Positions 20,781 to 32,949 are shown, numbered from the stretch's first letter. The stretch is 64,000 nucleotides of DNA from Dastarcus helophoroides (GCA_028583605.1 CM053331.1:8726857-8790856), one strand, 5' to 3'. Numbers and translations are program-made. Notes: a model not told the origin generated them from the sequence alone.

Positions 20781-21024
20781 GTGGAACGGACTGGTCCTAG
20801 GTTATCTTCAAAAATTGAAATACAAAATTTGTCCCCTGAAACCAAGAAAGATTATAAAATACGCCAAAGGTTGCTCTTATACATTTTGACAGCCAAGCTA
20901 TCATCTTCAGAGAGATACTGTATCTCTCTGAAGATGATAGCTTGGCCGTCGGAACGCGTTAGAGCAACCTTTGTTGTCTTTTTTAATCTTTCTTGGTTTG
21001 GGGACAAGTTTTGTTTTTCAACGT
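20781..21024. mobile_element. PLE-derived palindromic element, copy 7
   Basis: The long arm starts GTGGAACGGACTGGTCCTAGG. The centre is CTTCAGAGAGATACTGTATC, and the return arm reads CTGAAGATGATAGCTTGGCC and GCGTTAGAGCAACC. In the right arm the conserved GAAA has become GGAA and helix II has a mismatch, so its ribozyme-like fold is broken. Confidence 0.85.
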
Positions 21025-21029
21025 TTCGA

Positions 21030-22660
21030 TAGGACTACAAGCATCCAAACCACGATCTTATTTTCTCAACAAAAATATGGAGTAATTTCTATGAGAAATA
21101 TTTCAGAATACGAAGGCTTTTCTTTTAATATCAAAATATTTAATCTATTAAAGTAAGTGTTAAAAATATCAGTTATTTAAAGCAGTGGGATTTAATCATT
21201 TTAATTTAATCATTTAATCATTTAATGATCAAGAACCATTAATCAAATGTGTATGATACCTTGAACCCCAAATAGTATCATCAAATTTTACTTAAAATTT
21301 ATGGACATTTCAATAAAAAGTTGGAGTTACTAGAAAAATGGTTTCTGCTTTAAAGCTGAAATTTTACAAGAACTAAAAATGTCAAGCTTAAAAACTAGAA
21401 AGTTTGTGAAAAAAATGTGATATTACACAGAAAAAAAAACAGATTTTAAAATAATATTTATCGAATTTCCAAGTTTACAAATTTCGAATTTAGACTCTAT
21501 AACTGGAGAAAAACCCAAATTAAAAAAAAACTTTAAACATCGACTGTGTTTATTAAAACTTTGAGATTTTCTCTCGAATTACCGTAAATGAAATGAATAT
21601 TGCAACCTAAAATTTAAACAGAAAAGACTCAAGTTAATAATTGAAATAAAATACGTTTTAAAAATGTCCAGTTATGTTTGCAAAACTGACCCGTTTTCAA
21701 AGAACTTCTTTTTTTCGTAAAATATTAACCTTGAACTCGACATATCGACTTGGAACTTTAAATTTTAAACTCGCGATTTCGATCTTTTTTCCAAATATCA
21801 ACTCTTTCTTCAAATGCAGACTGCTTTTTGATCAAAAAGTCAAAATTTCAAAATGAAAATTTTCAAGTTAGCCTTGCAACTTGAACATTTAAGTGAACAT
21901 TTCAATTTTTGATAATAAAATTGACATTTCGACTGTAAAGGCACAAGCAAAAGTTCGAAATTAAAAAAAAATCTGACAAAATTCACTTCAGAAATTCACA
22001 TCGAAAAAGACTTATTTAAAATTTTGTGGTTATTTTTTAAAAACTATCGCTTTGATTTCAAAATCTGTGCTCTTCAAAGAAGATTCAAAATTTTAAGAAG
22101 CATAGTTCAAATTCGACATTCGAATCGATATTAGAAAAATAATCGTGATTTATAAAAAAAGTCTTGAATATTCACATTTAAAGTTGAATTTAAATAAAAA
22201 TTCAGGAAAAAATCGACATTTATTAAAAAAATCAAATTTTGAGGAAAAAATTTAAATTTTAAGAGAGACTGTAAATGTTTAAACATACACTAAATTCTGG
22301 CATTAGGTCGAAATTCTAGGAAAAAAATGTTGAGGAAAGAGACTCGAAGACTTTCTAAAAATACCGCTCTGGAAACTTTAACTTTAATATCGAAATTTCA
22401 ACTTTAAGTTCAAATATTTAATTTTATCCTTAAAATTTAGGATCTTAAATTCAATAACAAAAAAGATTCTAAAAAGTATAGACTTTAAGAATAGTTCATA
22501 TAAGTGATATTAGAAAAAAATAAAAATTGTGAGTTTAGACAAGAAATTTAAAAAAAAATCAACAGAAAAATAGGAATTGCTATTCAACAAATATAACATA
22601 TAACATTAAGCAATTTTGGTGAAATCACAAAGTTATAGGTAAAAAATTTAGTGCGTGACA
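21030..22660. repeat. Degenerate AT-rich array, mixed polarity
   Basis: No gene. ATTTAATCATT repeats at 21190-21230, then loose TTTCGAAATT/GAAAAA texture throughout. No element ends could be matched around it. Confidence 0.5.
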
Positions 22661-22670
22661 TTGTGCCCAG

Positions 22671-24525
22671 TAGGGATGTAACGAGTGTTGGTTTTCCCAC
22701 ATTCGCAAATGCGAATGCGAATGCGAATGTTAGCTTTTTTACTGGCACTTGTGATTGTGAGAAAAATCGAAATTTTCAAAGTAAATCGAATTTGGAGAAA
22801 AAAATTTAGTTTCTAAGAATATTTTTCTTACAATTTTTATTTTCATTTAAATTTTGATATAATCTCGAAATTTACAAGAAATATTTTTCTCTAAATTTTG
22901 TGGAAATAGTATTCTCAATATTGTAAGGTTTTTAGCAAAATTTTAATCCAATTGTAAAAAAAATAAACGAATTTTGATAAAAAGTCCAATTTTGGATAAA
23001 AAGCTCAATTTTAAGTAAAAAATTCTTAAAACATTTAGTCGAAACTTCAAGAATAGAACGAAGTTTGAGAAATAGCTTGAAATTTCAGGGCAGTCAACAT
23101 TTCGAAAAAAGGGTGAAATTTCTATGCAATAAAGTTGGTACAATTTTGAGAGAAAAAAGTAAAATTTTTGAGTTTCAACTCAAAATTCTACTTTCTCAAA
23201 ACTCGACCTTATAGTCGTAGTTAAGAAAAAGACAAATTATAATTAAACAAAAACAGGTTTGGAATAAAGTGGGAATTTTCAGGAAATCAATTTAATATAA
23301 AAACCTGACCTTTTAGAAAAATTTGAAAAATATTAAAATTTAGAGAAAAAGATGATTTTCGAGGTAAAAATCGAAAGTTCCAACTACCCAAACAAATTTT
23401 GAAACAAATGCAAATATCGAGGAAAATATCCAGATTTAGAGAAAACGTCAACATTTTAAAAAAAAATCAAATTTTGACGATATTTCAAAAAAAAGGGGTG
23501 AATTTTGAAGAAAAGAGTCCATATTTCAAGAAAAAAGAGTCGAAATTTCTCGACTCAATATTTATTTTTTAACGGCTGTCTGAGTAAAGGACCAGCTGCT
23601 CCCCACTGTGACATCAGAAAGTATCCGCTATTGAGATAATGGTCGAAATTTTGAGAAATTAAATTTTCTGGAATTCTTGTCTTTTTGCAAAAATTCAATA
23701 TTTTTAAAATATATTATTCAAAATTTTCAAGTAAGTATTATTCTAAATATTTTTACTTTTTTATCAAAAGATCTACCAGATTTTGAGAAAAAAGCAAAGT
23801 TTAATATAAAGTCGAAATTTGCAGAGAAAAGAATTTAGAAAAATTGAAATTTTCAGAAAAAATCATATTTTGAGAAATGACGAAATTTTTTAAAAAAAGG
23901 AAGACGACGAATTTTGAAAAATATTTGAAATTTTGAAAAAGTAAGATTTGGATAAAAGAGCCCGAATTTCAGGATAAATTCGAAATTTCAAAAGAAAAAG
24001 AAAAATTTTGCAAAATAAAAACGGATTTTTATTAAAAAATGGTCGAAATTTCAAGACAATGTTGAAATTTCAAAGAAAGAAACATATCAAAATTTTCGGA
24101 AAAGTGTCCCGTAGTTGAAAATATAAATTTTCAATTGGTTGTATGAACTAAGGGAGAGCAAATGCTCTAGTGCCCTATTCTAGATAATGAGAAAGACAAT
24201 TAAAACAAAAAAGAATGAAGAAAGGAAGAAGGGAAATTTGAAAATATTTTTTGTTAGGTGAGACTGGATAATTGCCGCATTAGTTGTTAGGTAAGCTACC
24301 AGTGGACCCCCAAACTCATGATATGGATCCCTCAAAGGTCCATGAACTTCAGTTTCAGTAACCCTACCTTAACAGTTGCATTGTTATTCCATAAATAATT
24401 TCCCGTTTTATTGCCAAATACATTCGCAATATATTCGCACAATTTCTTCCAAATGCGAATGCGAATATTAAAAAACATGCGAATATTCGCGAATGCGAAT
24501 GTGAATGCGAATATTCGTTACACTA
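22671..24525. mobile_element. hAT-like non-autonomous element, family A, second copy
   Basis: Left end TAGGGATGTAACGAGTGTTG and right end CGAATATTCGTTACACTA match 6716-8668 end to end, including GTGAGAAAA and AAATATTTTTCT blocks near the left and the subterminal ATAAATAATTTCCCG near the right. Only three GCGAAT units remain at the left. The last bases are CACTA where the other copies have CATCACTA, and no target duplication is visible. Confidence 0.85.
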
Positions 24526-24529
24526 TTTA

Positions 24530-25740
24530 TTAAAATTACTAATCTTTACTTAATTTGTTTTGGTTGTCATAATCGCCTGAAGAATTCATATTCTGCAACA
24601 AAAAGGGCATCTGATGGAAAATTTAACGTTAAATTCTGGAGAAGCAAGCAGAATTAAAGAATTGGTGTGTGAAATCAATCAAATGGAGAACAAAGTGATT
24701 TTTATTAAAAAAGCAGGTTTTGATTAAAAAAAATAATAAAAGTTGAGATAATTCGGTTAAATATTGAAATCCCAATTGGTGGCGCTGCATTATGGTTTTG
24801 ATAAATTGATTAGCTATCCACCAGTTATTGACATTTCTCCTGGGACACTTTCTATAAATAGTTTTAAAAACTTGACATTTTAACATAAAGTTCTATAAAC
24901 CCAAGAAAATCTACTAAGAGCTTTAAAATTAGCAAGGAACTTTTTTTAAGGCTATAAGCACCGAGTAACAAAGCAGTAAATTCTCAAGAAAGGGCAACTA
25001 AATTTTCAAACTTTTAGACAACTTTTAAGGAGATTTAGGGTGCAAAATATCTGCATGGAATACTTAACAGGTTCGGGTTAAAGAAATTTTATTTAGAGCT
25101 CTAAATTCTAAAGGAAACTAAGCCTTAAATCTTAAGACAGCATATCAAGAGCATTAAATTGATAAGAAAACTCATCCGCTGCCATAAAATCTCAAAACGT
25201 TTCTAGGAATCCTAAACGGACAAAAACTGAGTTATAATGCTTTTAAAAAATTGTTTTGTGCAGAAAATCTCCAGCAGGCCTATCTAGAATGACAAAATAT
25301 TTAGACATTTTATGTAAAGTCTCAAATTATCAAAAGGTTTCTAAAGGTTTTCATTTTCAAAAAAAACCTAGAAGTAGCACAGGGCCAAATTTAGACTTGA
25401 TCAGGCCCTAAGCTATCTGAAATATGAAACCAGTGTTGGCAAATAAATATTAAATATATTTCTCTGTCGGGAACTTTTTAGCGACCAAAAAAAGCAAAGG
25501 ATTCCCAGTTCTATGTTTACTAACAACTTCTTCTGGACAACACTGTATGTCGCAAAGATGATTGGAAGTTCCATAAGATAGTGCGGGCCCTAAACCACAG
25601 CTTGTATAGCTTATACGTAAATCCAGCACTGAAGAAGCATCCAAAGTCTTAATTTTTACGGAAATGCTTGCATATTTTTAATCTTTCAAGGCAAATTACT
25701 TACACAGCCAAATTCTAAAAGAAACTTTTGCAAGAGCACC
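24530..25740. repeat. AT-rich stretch with a second kind of degenerate array
   Basis: No gene. From about 24890 the text repeats loosely on AAACTTTTC, TCTAGAGTTCTAAAATT-like blocks every 45-60 bases. The same texture resumes at 32217-32530, on the far side of the RTE-like insertion. The frame 25450-25644 is unsupported. Confidence 0.5.
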
Positions 25741-25834
25741 ATATAACATATATGTTCAAGAACCAAACGCAGCTAGCCGAAAAATACGACAACTAAAAAA
25801 ATACTGGAAACGATGTACGAAGGATATGGAATAT

Positions 25835-25839
25835 GATAT

Positions 25840-25870
<31 letters not shown>

Positions 25871-25871
25871 A
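25835..25871. repeat. TA-rich microsatellite
   Basis: ATATATACATATATACATAT followed by a run of TA dinucleotides, inside the RTE-like fragment. Confidence 0.9.
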
Positions 25872-26769
25872 ATAACCGAAACCGTAAAAATAAATATAAT
25901 CAAAAACACACAATGGAAAGAATATTTCAAGGAATTGTATGAAGAAGTTGATAATGTCCCTGCACATTATATACAGGAACTGGATGCAAACAAACAAATA
26001 CAAATTGCGAAAGATGACGTAAAGAAAATTATAAACACCATAAAAACAGAAATGCACATGGAACCGACGGAATTAGCAACGAATTTTTTAAATATGATGG
26101 TGAAATATTAATAAACGAGCTGACCTTATTATTTAACATTCCATCAGAACCATCAGAATGGAAGTGTAGCATAACCATCCCATTATTTAAAAAAGACGAG
26201 AAGAACAATCCCGAAAATTATAGAGGAATAACCCTATCATGCTCAACGCAGAAACCATTTACAAAAATAATACTGAACAAATTACAACCATACCTAAACA
26301 AAGGTGAAGAACAACAGGGATTTCATTCTAATAGATCAACCATGCATGCTATATTTATGATAGGCCAAATACTTGAGAAAATGATCGAATTTAACGCCCC
26401 TGCCTTTATGGACGTTGTGGACCTAAGGGAGGCATTCGATCGAATAAAACTAAAAGACCTGATCAGAATATTCCAAGAAAAAGGCATCCCACAAGAGTTG
26501 ATCCAAATAATCCAGAATCTATATACAAATACAACAATCAGAGTGCAAACAGGAAGAGGCCAGACCAAGGAAATACGAACGAAGAGTGGAATCCGACAAG
26601 GAGATTCACTTAGCCCAATGATCTTTAATTTGATAATGGAAAACTAATTAATAGTATTCAAACTATGGAGGGATATAGAATGGGTAAGAAGAATGTAAAG
26701 ATTTTATGTTTTGCAGACGACGCGGTATTAATCGCAAATACCGAAGATAACTTACTAGAGATCAGTAGC

Positions 26770-27285
26770 ACTGTGTTAAATGGCACTTTTGCGCTGATAC
26801 CCGTCTCTGTGTCACACGTCCTGAAACAGCTTATATCATCTTATATGACACTTGACACTCGAACGACACCCGAAGATGCCAGGTTAGCGGGTGCTCTGAT
26901 TCTATATTGAGCAATTTACGAAGAATTTCATTTAAATGTGTTTAAATAGCATTGTAATAGCAGAAAACATTGAAAAACTACAAACTGTAATCTGTAGTTT
27001 ACATTAACTTGCTTTTTACCAAAAATTTCCGTTAGACCTTCTTGCTTAGCATGACAGTATTGCTTTGTCAGCAACTTTGGTAATCTTTGGAAACCCCTGA
27101 CTCCTGCCATATGTTACATAGTATTATCGTAATTGCACCACAAGAGTATTCTATGTGTACAGACATTGATACATTTTATTGTATCATAATATAATTGTGC
27201 TGACACGTTGTATTGATACCTCAAGTAGTGTCAGTGTTATTGTTTCAATACCCAAAAATTTAAAGTGTTTCCCATGGCTATAACT
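26770..27285. mobile_element. Unclassified insertion inside the RT fragment
   Basis: RT coding stops after NTEDNLLEISS and resumes with HRFNATAKTYNMSI. Between them is unrelated sequence that starts CACTGTGTTAAATGG and ends near GTAGTGTCAGTG. Only the outermost five bases are inverted, so I cannot assign a class. Confidence 0.5.
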
Positions 27286-27997
27286 TACAAGGTTGTACAT
27301 CGATTCAACGCGACTGCAAAGACCTACAATATGTCAATCATTAGTAGTGTCAAAATATCCAATAAGATGCAAACTGGTAGTATAGATGAAAAAAGAATAG
27401 AACAAGTACTTAGTATAACACATCTGGGTGTAGAAATATCAAGCACAGGGGATAACTATAAAGAACTAACACACATAACTATAAAGAAGTAAGGTGCCCA
27501 AATATCTGGATGCCTAAGGGATGCAACATGGAAGAAAAAATATCTCAAAATAGAAGCAAACTGAAGATCTACAAAACGCTAGTCAGACCAACAATGACTT
27601 ATGCAGGAGAGACACGAGCTGATACAAACAGAACAAAACTGCCACGAACAACCGAAATGAATACCTTCAGAGCCATAGTAGAAAAAACTCCAGAAAGAAT
27701 TGTATTAGAAACGCAGCAATAAGAGATCAAAGTAACATAATAAACATAATAAAATTGGTGAGAAAAATACTAAAATATTGGAATGAACACGTTCAAAGAG
27801 CAGAAGAAGATAGATTAATAGGAATAGCACGTGACAGAAAACCAGTAGAAAAGACGGATCCAGGAAAACCAATCAAAAGATGAATAGAAAGCTGGGTATC
27901 TACCTCAACAAAAACACCATGAAATTCGTAAAGAAAAACAGGTTTAGACCCAGTGGCGGCTGGTGACTTTTTGACAGGGGGTGCGCAGATGCAAAAG

Positions 27998-30900
27998 CAG
28001 GGCTTCGAACCGGAATTGAACCGAAAACCGGAAACCGAAAAAACCGTTATTTTTATAGGAACGAAAACCGGAACTGAACCGGAAAAAATAACGGTTTATT
28101 TCAGTTCGTTGAATTTGTACGTTCTTAAAATAATTTTTACTTTACCCTAAGGTTTGAGATTTTTTTAGAAATTTCCTTTTCAAAATTTTACACAAATTCA
28201 TGCAACTTTCATTTCAAAATTATGAGTTTACTTTAAAGAACATTGTTTTGAAAGTTCAATTAGAAACCTACAATTTGCACTCTTTCTAAAAAAATGTTGA
28301 TTTTATTCTCAAAATTTCAAGCCAAATTAAATTTTAAGTTGTATAACTTGAATATTCCTTTTTCAAAATTTTCGGCTCTGTTTTGAAATTTGAACCCTTT
28401 TCTTAAAATATTTCTTTTCTTTTCCTAAAATTTTGAGTTTAAAATACAAATTTTATATGCTATTGTAAATATGGACTCAAGCAGTAAAATCTTTTTCATT
28501 GAAGCCCAGTTTCCTGGCAATTTTATTTGCAAATTTGAATTTTTCCGAAAATTCCAACTTTTTCTTCAGAACAAACACTCAAACTTTGTTTTTTTCCCTC
28601 AAACTTGGATTTTCCCTTTTACAATATAATTTGAAGTTATTAATAAAAATTTTGAGTTGTCTTGAATTTTTTCCTTTAAATTTCACTTTATTTTAAATAT
28701 GCCAATTTTTTTTTCGAAATTTCAAATTCTAATGATTTTTTATTATGCCGACTTCATCAAACTTCCCAAAATCTCAAAATTTGTGATAAAATCTTGCTAT
28801 TTCTAATTTTTCCTATAAATTGGGAATTTCAGTAAAAATTTCAAGAGAAAAATACAACATTTATATTCCAATTTAAAGCCGGAATCTTGAAATTGAAGTC
28901 GAAATTTTAAGGGTAAACTTGGAACGATGACTTGTTAGAAAATGTCTAATTTAAACTTCCAATTTTTATCTGGTTTTGTTTACGCTATATTTCACTTTTT
29001 TCTTAAAATTTTGATTTCCTCCTCGAAGCTGCGATTTTTTTTTGGCTGTTTTGAATTTAGGCAGCTGAAATTTAGTTAAATCTTGAATTCCTTTTGTAGA
29101 ATTCGTTCAAAATTTAAAAATTGGTAATTTGGAAAATCAGATTCTTCACCAAAATTAAAAATTTCTGAAACAGGCGAATTTTGAAAAAATGTTAAAGTTA
29201 TCACAAAAACTCGAACTTTTGAAAAAAAAATGAAGATTTCGAAAAAACTTCAAATTTTGGATGAAGCTATATTTAAAATTCGAAAAAAGTCCCAATTTTG
29301 ATGATAAAAGGTAATACTTTTCAAAAAAGATTAAAATCCTGAAAAAAGTCAAATATTTCAAAAATTTGCAATTTTAAAAAAGTGAACATTTTCGGGAAAA
29401 AGTCGAAATTATCAAAAAAAAGTTAAAACTTCAAGAAATAGTAAACATTTTAAGCTAAAGAGGAAATTTTCAAAAAAAAAGGTAAATGTTTGGAAAAAAA
29501 AATATTTCAACATTATCATATTATAAAAAATCCAAAATTTTGAAGAAAGAGAAAGTTTTCCAAAAAAAAGCAAATTCTGAAAAAGGTATAGCTTCGAGAA
29601 AAAGTCGAAATTTCGATGACAAAAGGTCGAAGTTTTCAAAAAAAGTCTAAATTTGGAAAAGGTTTGAAAATATTAAGAATGTCAGAATTTTGAGAATAAA
29701 TTTAATTTTTCAAGAAACAAAAATTAAAGGAAAATCTAATTTTTCAAATAAAAGTTCAGTTTACTAAATAAAAGCCGAAACTTCGAGAAAAAGTCGAAAT
29801 TTTTTAAAAAAGTCTCAGTTTTCAAAAAAAGATCAAAGGTTTGAGAAATTGTCAAAAGTTTGACCAAGGTCAAAAATTAAAAAAAAAACAGGGTAGAAGT
29901 TTTTAAAAGTCAGTTTATTAAATTTACAGAAAAAATCAAAATTTTGAAAAAAAAATAACAATTTGGAGAAAAGATCGAAATTATGTGTAAAGATTTTCAA
30001 AAAATTCAGAATTTGGAAAATAAATTAAAATCCTAGAGAAAGGTCAAACTGAAAAAGTCTGCCGATTAATAAAATAAATAAACATTTGAAAAAAGTGGAA
30101 GCTAAAAAAAAGAACATTTGAATTTGAAAGTTTTCAAAATATAAAGACGAAATGCTTTAAGGAAATCGAAAAATGTTTAAGAATTTTCAATAAAAATCGA
30201 AGGCAAACTTTTCAAAAAGTAATCATTTTTATAAATTCAGTATATTGCGAAAAAGTGAAAATTGAAAAAAAGTTGAATAAAAATACAAACATTCGAGAGA
30301 GTCGATATTTGCAAAAAGTTAAAACTTTGAAAACATTCAGATTTTTAAAAAGAATTGAAATATTTTTAAAAAATCGAATTTAAAATTAGTTATATTTGCA
30401 AAAAAAGATGAAATTTCGAGTCTGAAGTTTCTGATAATTACAAAAATAAGGTGAGACAACTTCGAGATCAATTCCAAATATTCAAAAAAATTTGTAATTT
30501 TCAAAAAATAAAATTTTTAACAAGAACGAAAGTTATAAAAGTAAAATGTTCCAAAAAATCAAAACCAACCAAATAAGACAGAATTTTGAGGAATTTGGAA
30601 TATTAAAAAAATCAAAATTTTGAAAAAAGTCGAAATTTTCGAAATGAAGCTAAAATTTCCAAAATTTGGAAGTCCAACGAGAAAAGATCGACTTTGTGAA
30701 AAAGTGGGTTTTTATTGTGGAAATTTTCGACACAAGTCAAATTTTACAATAAAAATTGAATTGTTCAGAAATGTCGAAACTTTCAAAAAGTATCCTTTCT
30801 CTTTTTTCACCTAGGCGAGTGCGCGGGTATCATCTATTTTTTTTTTATAAAGTTGGAGGTTTTTTTGAAGTTTGAACTCAAAATGAACCCAGAATTCAGA

Positions 30901-31200
30901 GTTTCAGCCTGAAATTTTTAAATTCGAAAAATCGAGAAATATTTTCTTCAAATTTTAAGCATTACCACGGTAGTTATATGCTGTAATATTTATAAAAGAG
31001 GGAGAACATTTTCTGAATTATGTTAGAAAATCAATTTAAATAAAAAAAATTAAAAAATTAAAAAATTAGTCAGCTGGAACCGAAAACCGAAAAACACCGC
31101 AATTTTTGTCGGAACGAAAACCGGAACGGAACCGATATGATTTTTTTCTCGGAACGAAAACCGAAAACCGGAACGAAAAAAATAGAGGTTCGATGCCCTG
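27998..31200. mobile_element. hAT-like element, 3.2 kb, nested, with mirror-polarity array
   Basis: Left end CAGGGCTTCGAACCGGAA and the reverse complement of the right end, CAGGGCATCGAACCTCTA, match over 14 bases with one difference. Flanks are TGCAAAAG (27990-27997) and TGCAAAAC (31201-31208). Subterminal blocks on both sides are built from GAACCGAAAACCGGAA-like repeats. The interior is pyrimidine-rich array from 28140 to about 29130, then purine-rich array to 30790. Frames inside are array translations. Confidence 0.88.
28140..30790. repeat. Degenerate AT-rich array with polarity switch near 29130
   Basis: Left part reads TTTCAAAATTT, ATTTTGAGTTT and T runs on plus; right part reads GAAAAAAGTC, CAAAATTTTGAAAAAA on plus. 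The two halves are therefore rough reverse complements of each other. No gene. Confidence 0.75.
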
Positions 31201-31689
31201 TGCAAAACTATTAGTAGTTTAGGTGACTCCAGTGCCATAGCAAGGTATTAAATTTAAGAGAAACAAAAATGATACAAAAGTTGTGATATTTAATAGTATT
31301 TTTACGAATTAAATTTAATTAACATCTTATAGCCTCCAAAATATTTTTGGGTTATCATCTCTAAATTATTTTCATCGAGTACAAAAAAAAACATTATCGA
31401 CATTTCTGAGCCCCTTGAAGTACTCTGTGCGGTTGCATCTGGTTACGGTTCTAGATTATTTCATTAAAATTGTTTGCTTTCATAGGAATAAAATTATATC
31501 ACTTTTTCATGAAAACTGTATTTGAAGATAAAATGTATTTTATTACAAAGTTCTAATTAAACTCTACAAAAGCACAAAAAAAAATTTTTTTTAAACAAAA
31601 TCCGCTCCACGATCTTTTAAAGAAATAAAGTGTTCATTCCTTTCTCAGCAAAATTGTTTAAATCCAAATTTACACAAATTAATAATTAG

Positions 31690-31960
31690 ACCCTAGAATG
31701 GGTGCATGTGAGCGGCACAATTAGCAATCGCAATCAGATCAGCCGGCACTTACGCATTTAGCACACACTTCAAACTCTGACTCGTACTCACCATTTGGCA
31801 ACATCGCTTCAGCGGAGCGGCGTACCGCGGGCTAACTTTAACGTGGTATTCTGTAGTTAATTTCCGCGTATCCCGTGGAGGCCGTTGATAGGCATTGCAT
31901 GACAGCCACGCTAGGTGCATAATTCTGCGCGCACCAACGTATTTCAATTTCCTCATAGTA
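31690..31960 (-). other. GC-richer exon-like patch inside the outer hAT-like element
   Basis: Composition changes sharply (TCAGCGGAGCGGCGTACCGC). On minus there is an open frame of 68 codons (31750-31956), and within it two consensus 5' splice sites, ATG followed by GTGAGT at 31791-31786 and TGC followed by GTAAGT near 31750. I do not recognise the protein. It could be a captured host exon or simply a conserved internal part of the element. Confidence 0.3.
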
Positions 31961-32180
31961 TATAATATAATGGAATAAAAGTTTGCGTACTTTATTCCAA
32001 GTCACTCATAAGTATTATTAGTTAATTAGTATATCATTATTTTGTGTTTACAAATATGATAAATCCAAGTCTTTTACATTAAACAAAAATAAATAGACTT
32101 TTACATTAAATAGAAAAGAATAGATCGCTCATTTCATGAAGAGCGCGCGCTCTTGCGCTCTTTATGACCAGCCGCCACTG

Positions 32181-32216
32181 TTTAGACCTAAATAAAAGAA
32201 AAAGAAGAAGAAGCAA
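32181..32216 (+). pseudogene. 3' tail of the split RTE-like element
   Basis: TTTAGACCTAAATAAAAG continues the text broken at 27950 and ends in a GAAGAAGAAG run, the kind of short tail RTE-type elements leave, followed by AGCACCA, which also precedes the element at about 25730. Confidence 0.6.
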
Positions 32217-32560
32217 CAGCACCAGTTTCTTAAAGAAACCAATTCATTTGGTCCTAGGTTTTTAATGAAACGTTTCTAAAGTTTTAAATTCTTCAAAGTA
32301 CGTTAAAAGTAGCATTCAAAGTGTTAGGTTCTCAGTAAAACCCATCTAGAGTTCTCAACTTTTAAGGCAAACTACCTAGAGCCTTCAATTTTAAAAGAAA
32401 CTTTTGCTGTTGTGTTTAATTTTCCTAATGACTTTAAGAAACCTTTCTAACGATTTTTAATTTTCGAGACGAAGAGTATAAAGTCTCAGATTCGCAGGTA
32501 AACTCATCTAAAGTTCCAACATATGACACTCTGAAAGCCAAATTGAACAATAAAAATGAG
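32217..32560. repeat. Continuation of the second degenerate array
   Basis: Blocks such as AAACCCATCTAGAGTTCTCA and AACTACCTAGAGCCTTCA repeat loosely, matching the texture of 24890-25740. No gene. Confidence 0.55.
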
Positions 32561-32580
32561 ATCTTGATGTTAATTTGTAG

Positions 32581-32949
32581 ATGCCATTTTCACCCACTTT
32601 ACTCCATCTGATTATTTTGAAACTTGCGGCGGTAACATTTTTCCTGAAGATGATGGCCTGTAATTCTGCTTGGTTAAGTTCCATGAGTTCAGAAGCATCA
32701 ATTTGGCAAAAATTATCAAATATTTATCGAACGAAACCGACTGAAGTTTGTGGTTTTTTTTGGCTTACTCAAAATCCTTACAATAATAATATGCTAGAAA
32801 ATAGATACCATGATACCATGTCACCTGCTTCAAAGAGAAGTAGCCGTCCTGCATTAAGTGGAGTTCAAACGCGGGGTTGTACCCTGCAGGTGTGTCCTTT
32901 TACCCAACGTCAAGCATGCAAAGGGATGTCCATTCCGGAAGTGGTTTAA
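32581..32949 (+). other. Unassigned open frame, 122 codons
   Basis: The longest frame outside recognisable transposons in this part. The product has no motif I recognise, no signal peptide and no repeat structure. It could be chance. The surrounding 32560-32960 is somewhat richer in G and C (CAAACGCGGGGTTGTACCC, GTCCATTCCGGAAGTGG) than its neighbours, so a low-copy exon remains possible. Confidence 0.2.

Larger units (their letters stand above)
25742..27942 (+). pseudogene. RTE-like non-LTR retrotransposon, reverse transcriptase fragment (5' portion of a split element)
   Basis: RT motifs appear in order. WKEYFKELYEEVDN opens the block at about 25910. PENYRGITLS sits near 26215. Motif A is DLREAFDRIK at 26420-26450. 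SGIRQGDSLSPMIFNLIM lies near 26587. The catalytic FADDAV is at 26709-26726 after a frameshift. The thumb reads LSITHLGVEISSTGDN at 27400. Stops and frameshifts occur throughout, and about 510 unrelated bases interrupt it between 26770 and 27285. The catalytic DD is intact, but the gene cannot be translated whole. The element resumes at 32181 after the hAT insertion. AGCACCA flanks the whole unit (about 25730 and 32206), a candidate target duplication. RTE-like is my reading; other APE-type clades are possible. Confidence 0.8.
27951..32180. mobile_element. hAT-like element, 4.2 kb, perfect 8-bp TSD, containing a second hAT-like element
   Basis: Left end CAGTGGCGGCTGGTGA and right end GACCAGCCGCCACTG are inverted matches over 14 bases. 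Both flanks are TTTAGACC (27943-27950 and 32181-32188), exactly the 8-bp duplication hAT transposases make. Without the nested 27998-31200 insertion it is only about 1 kb and has no transposase. It carries a GC-richer, exon-like patch at 31690-31960 and ends with GAGCGCGCGCTCTTGCGCTC, a hairpin. Confidence 0.92.

Noticed and set aside
26323..26568. Minus-strand frame of 81 codons overlapping the RT
   Set aside because: Shadow of the plus-strand reverse transcriptase, which carries recognisable catalytic motifs.
28499..29639. Phenylalanine/leucine-rich frames as transmembrane proteins
   Set aside because: They are translations of the pyrimidine-rich array and its reverse complement, with no conserved motif.
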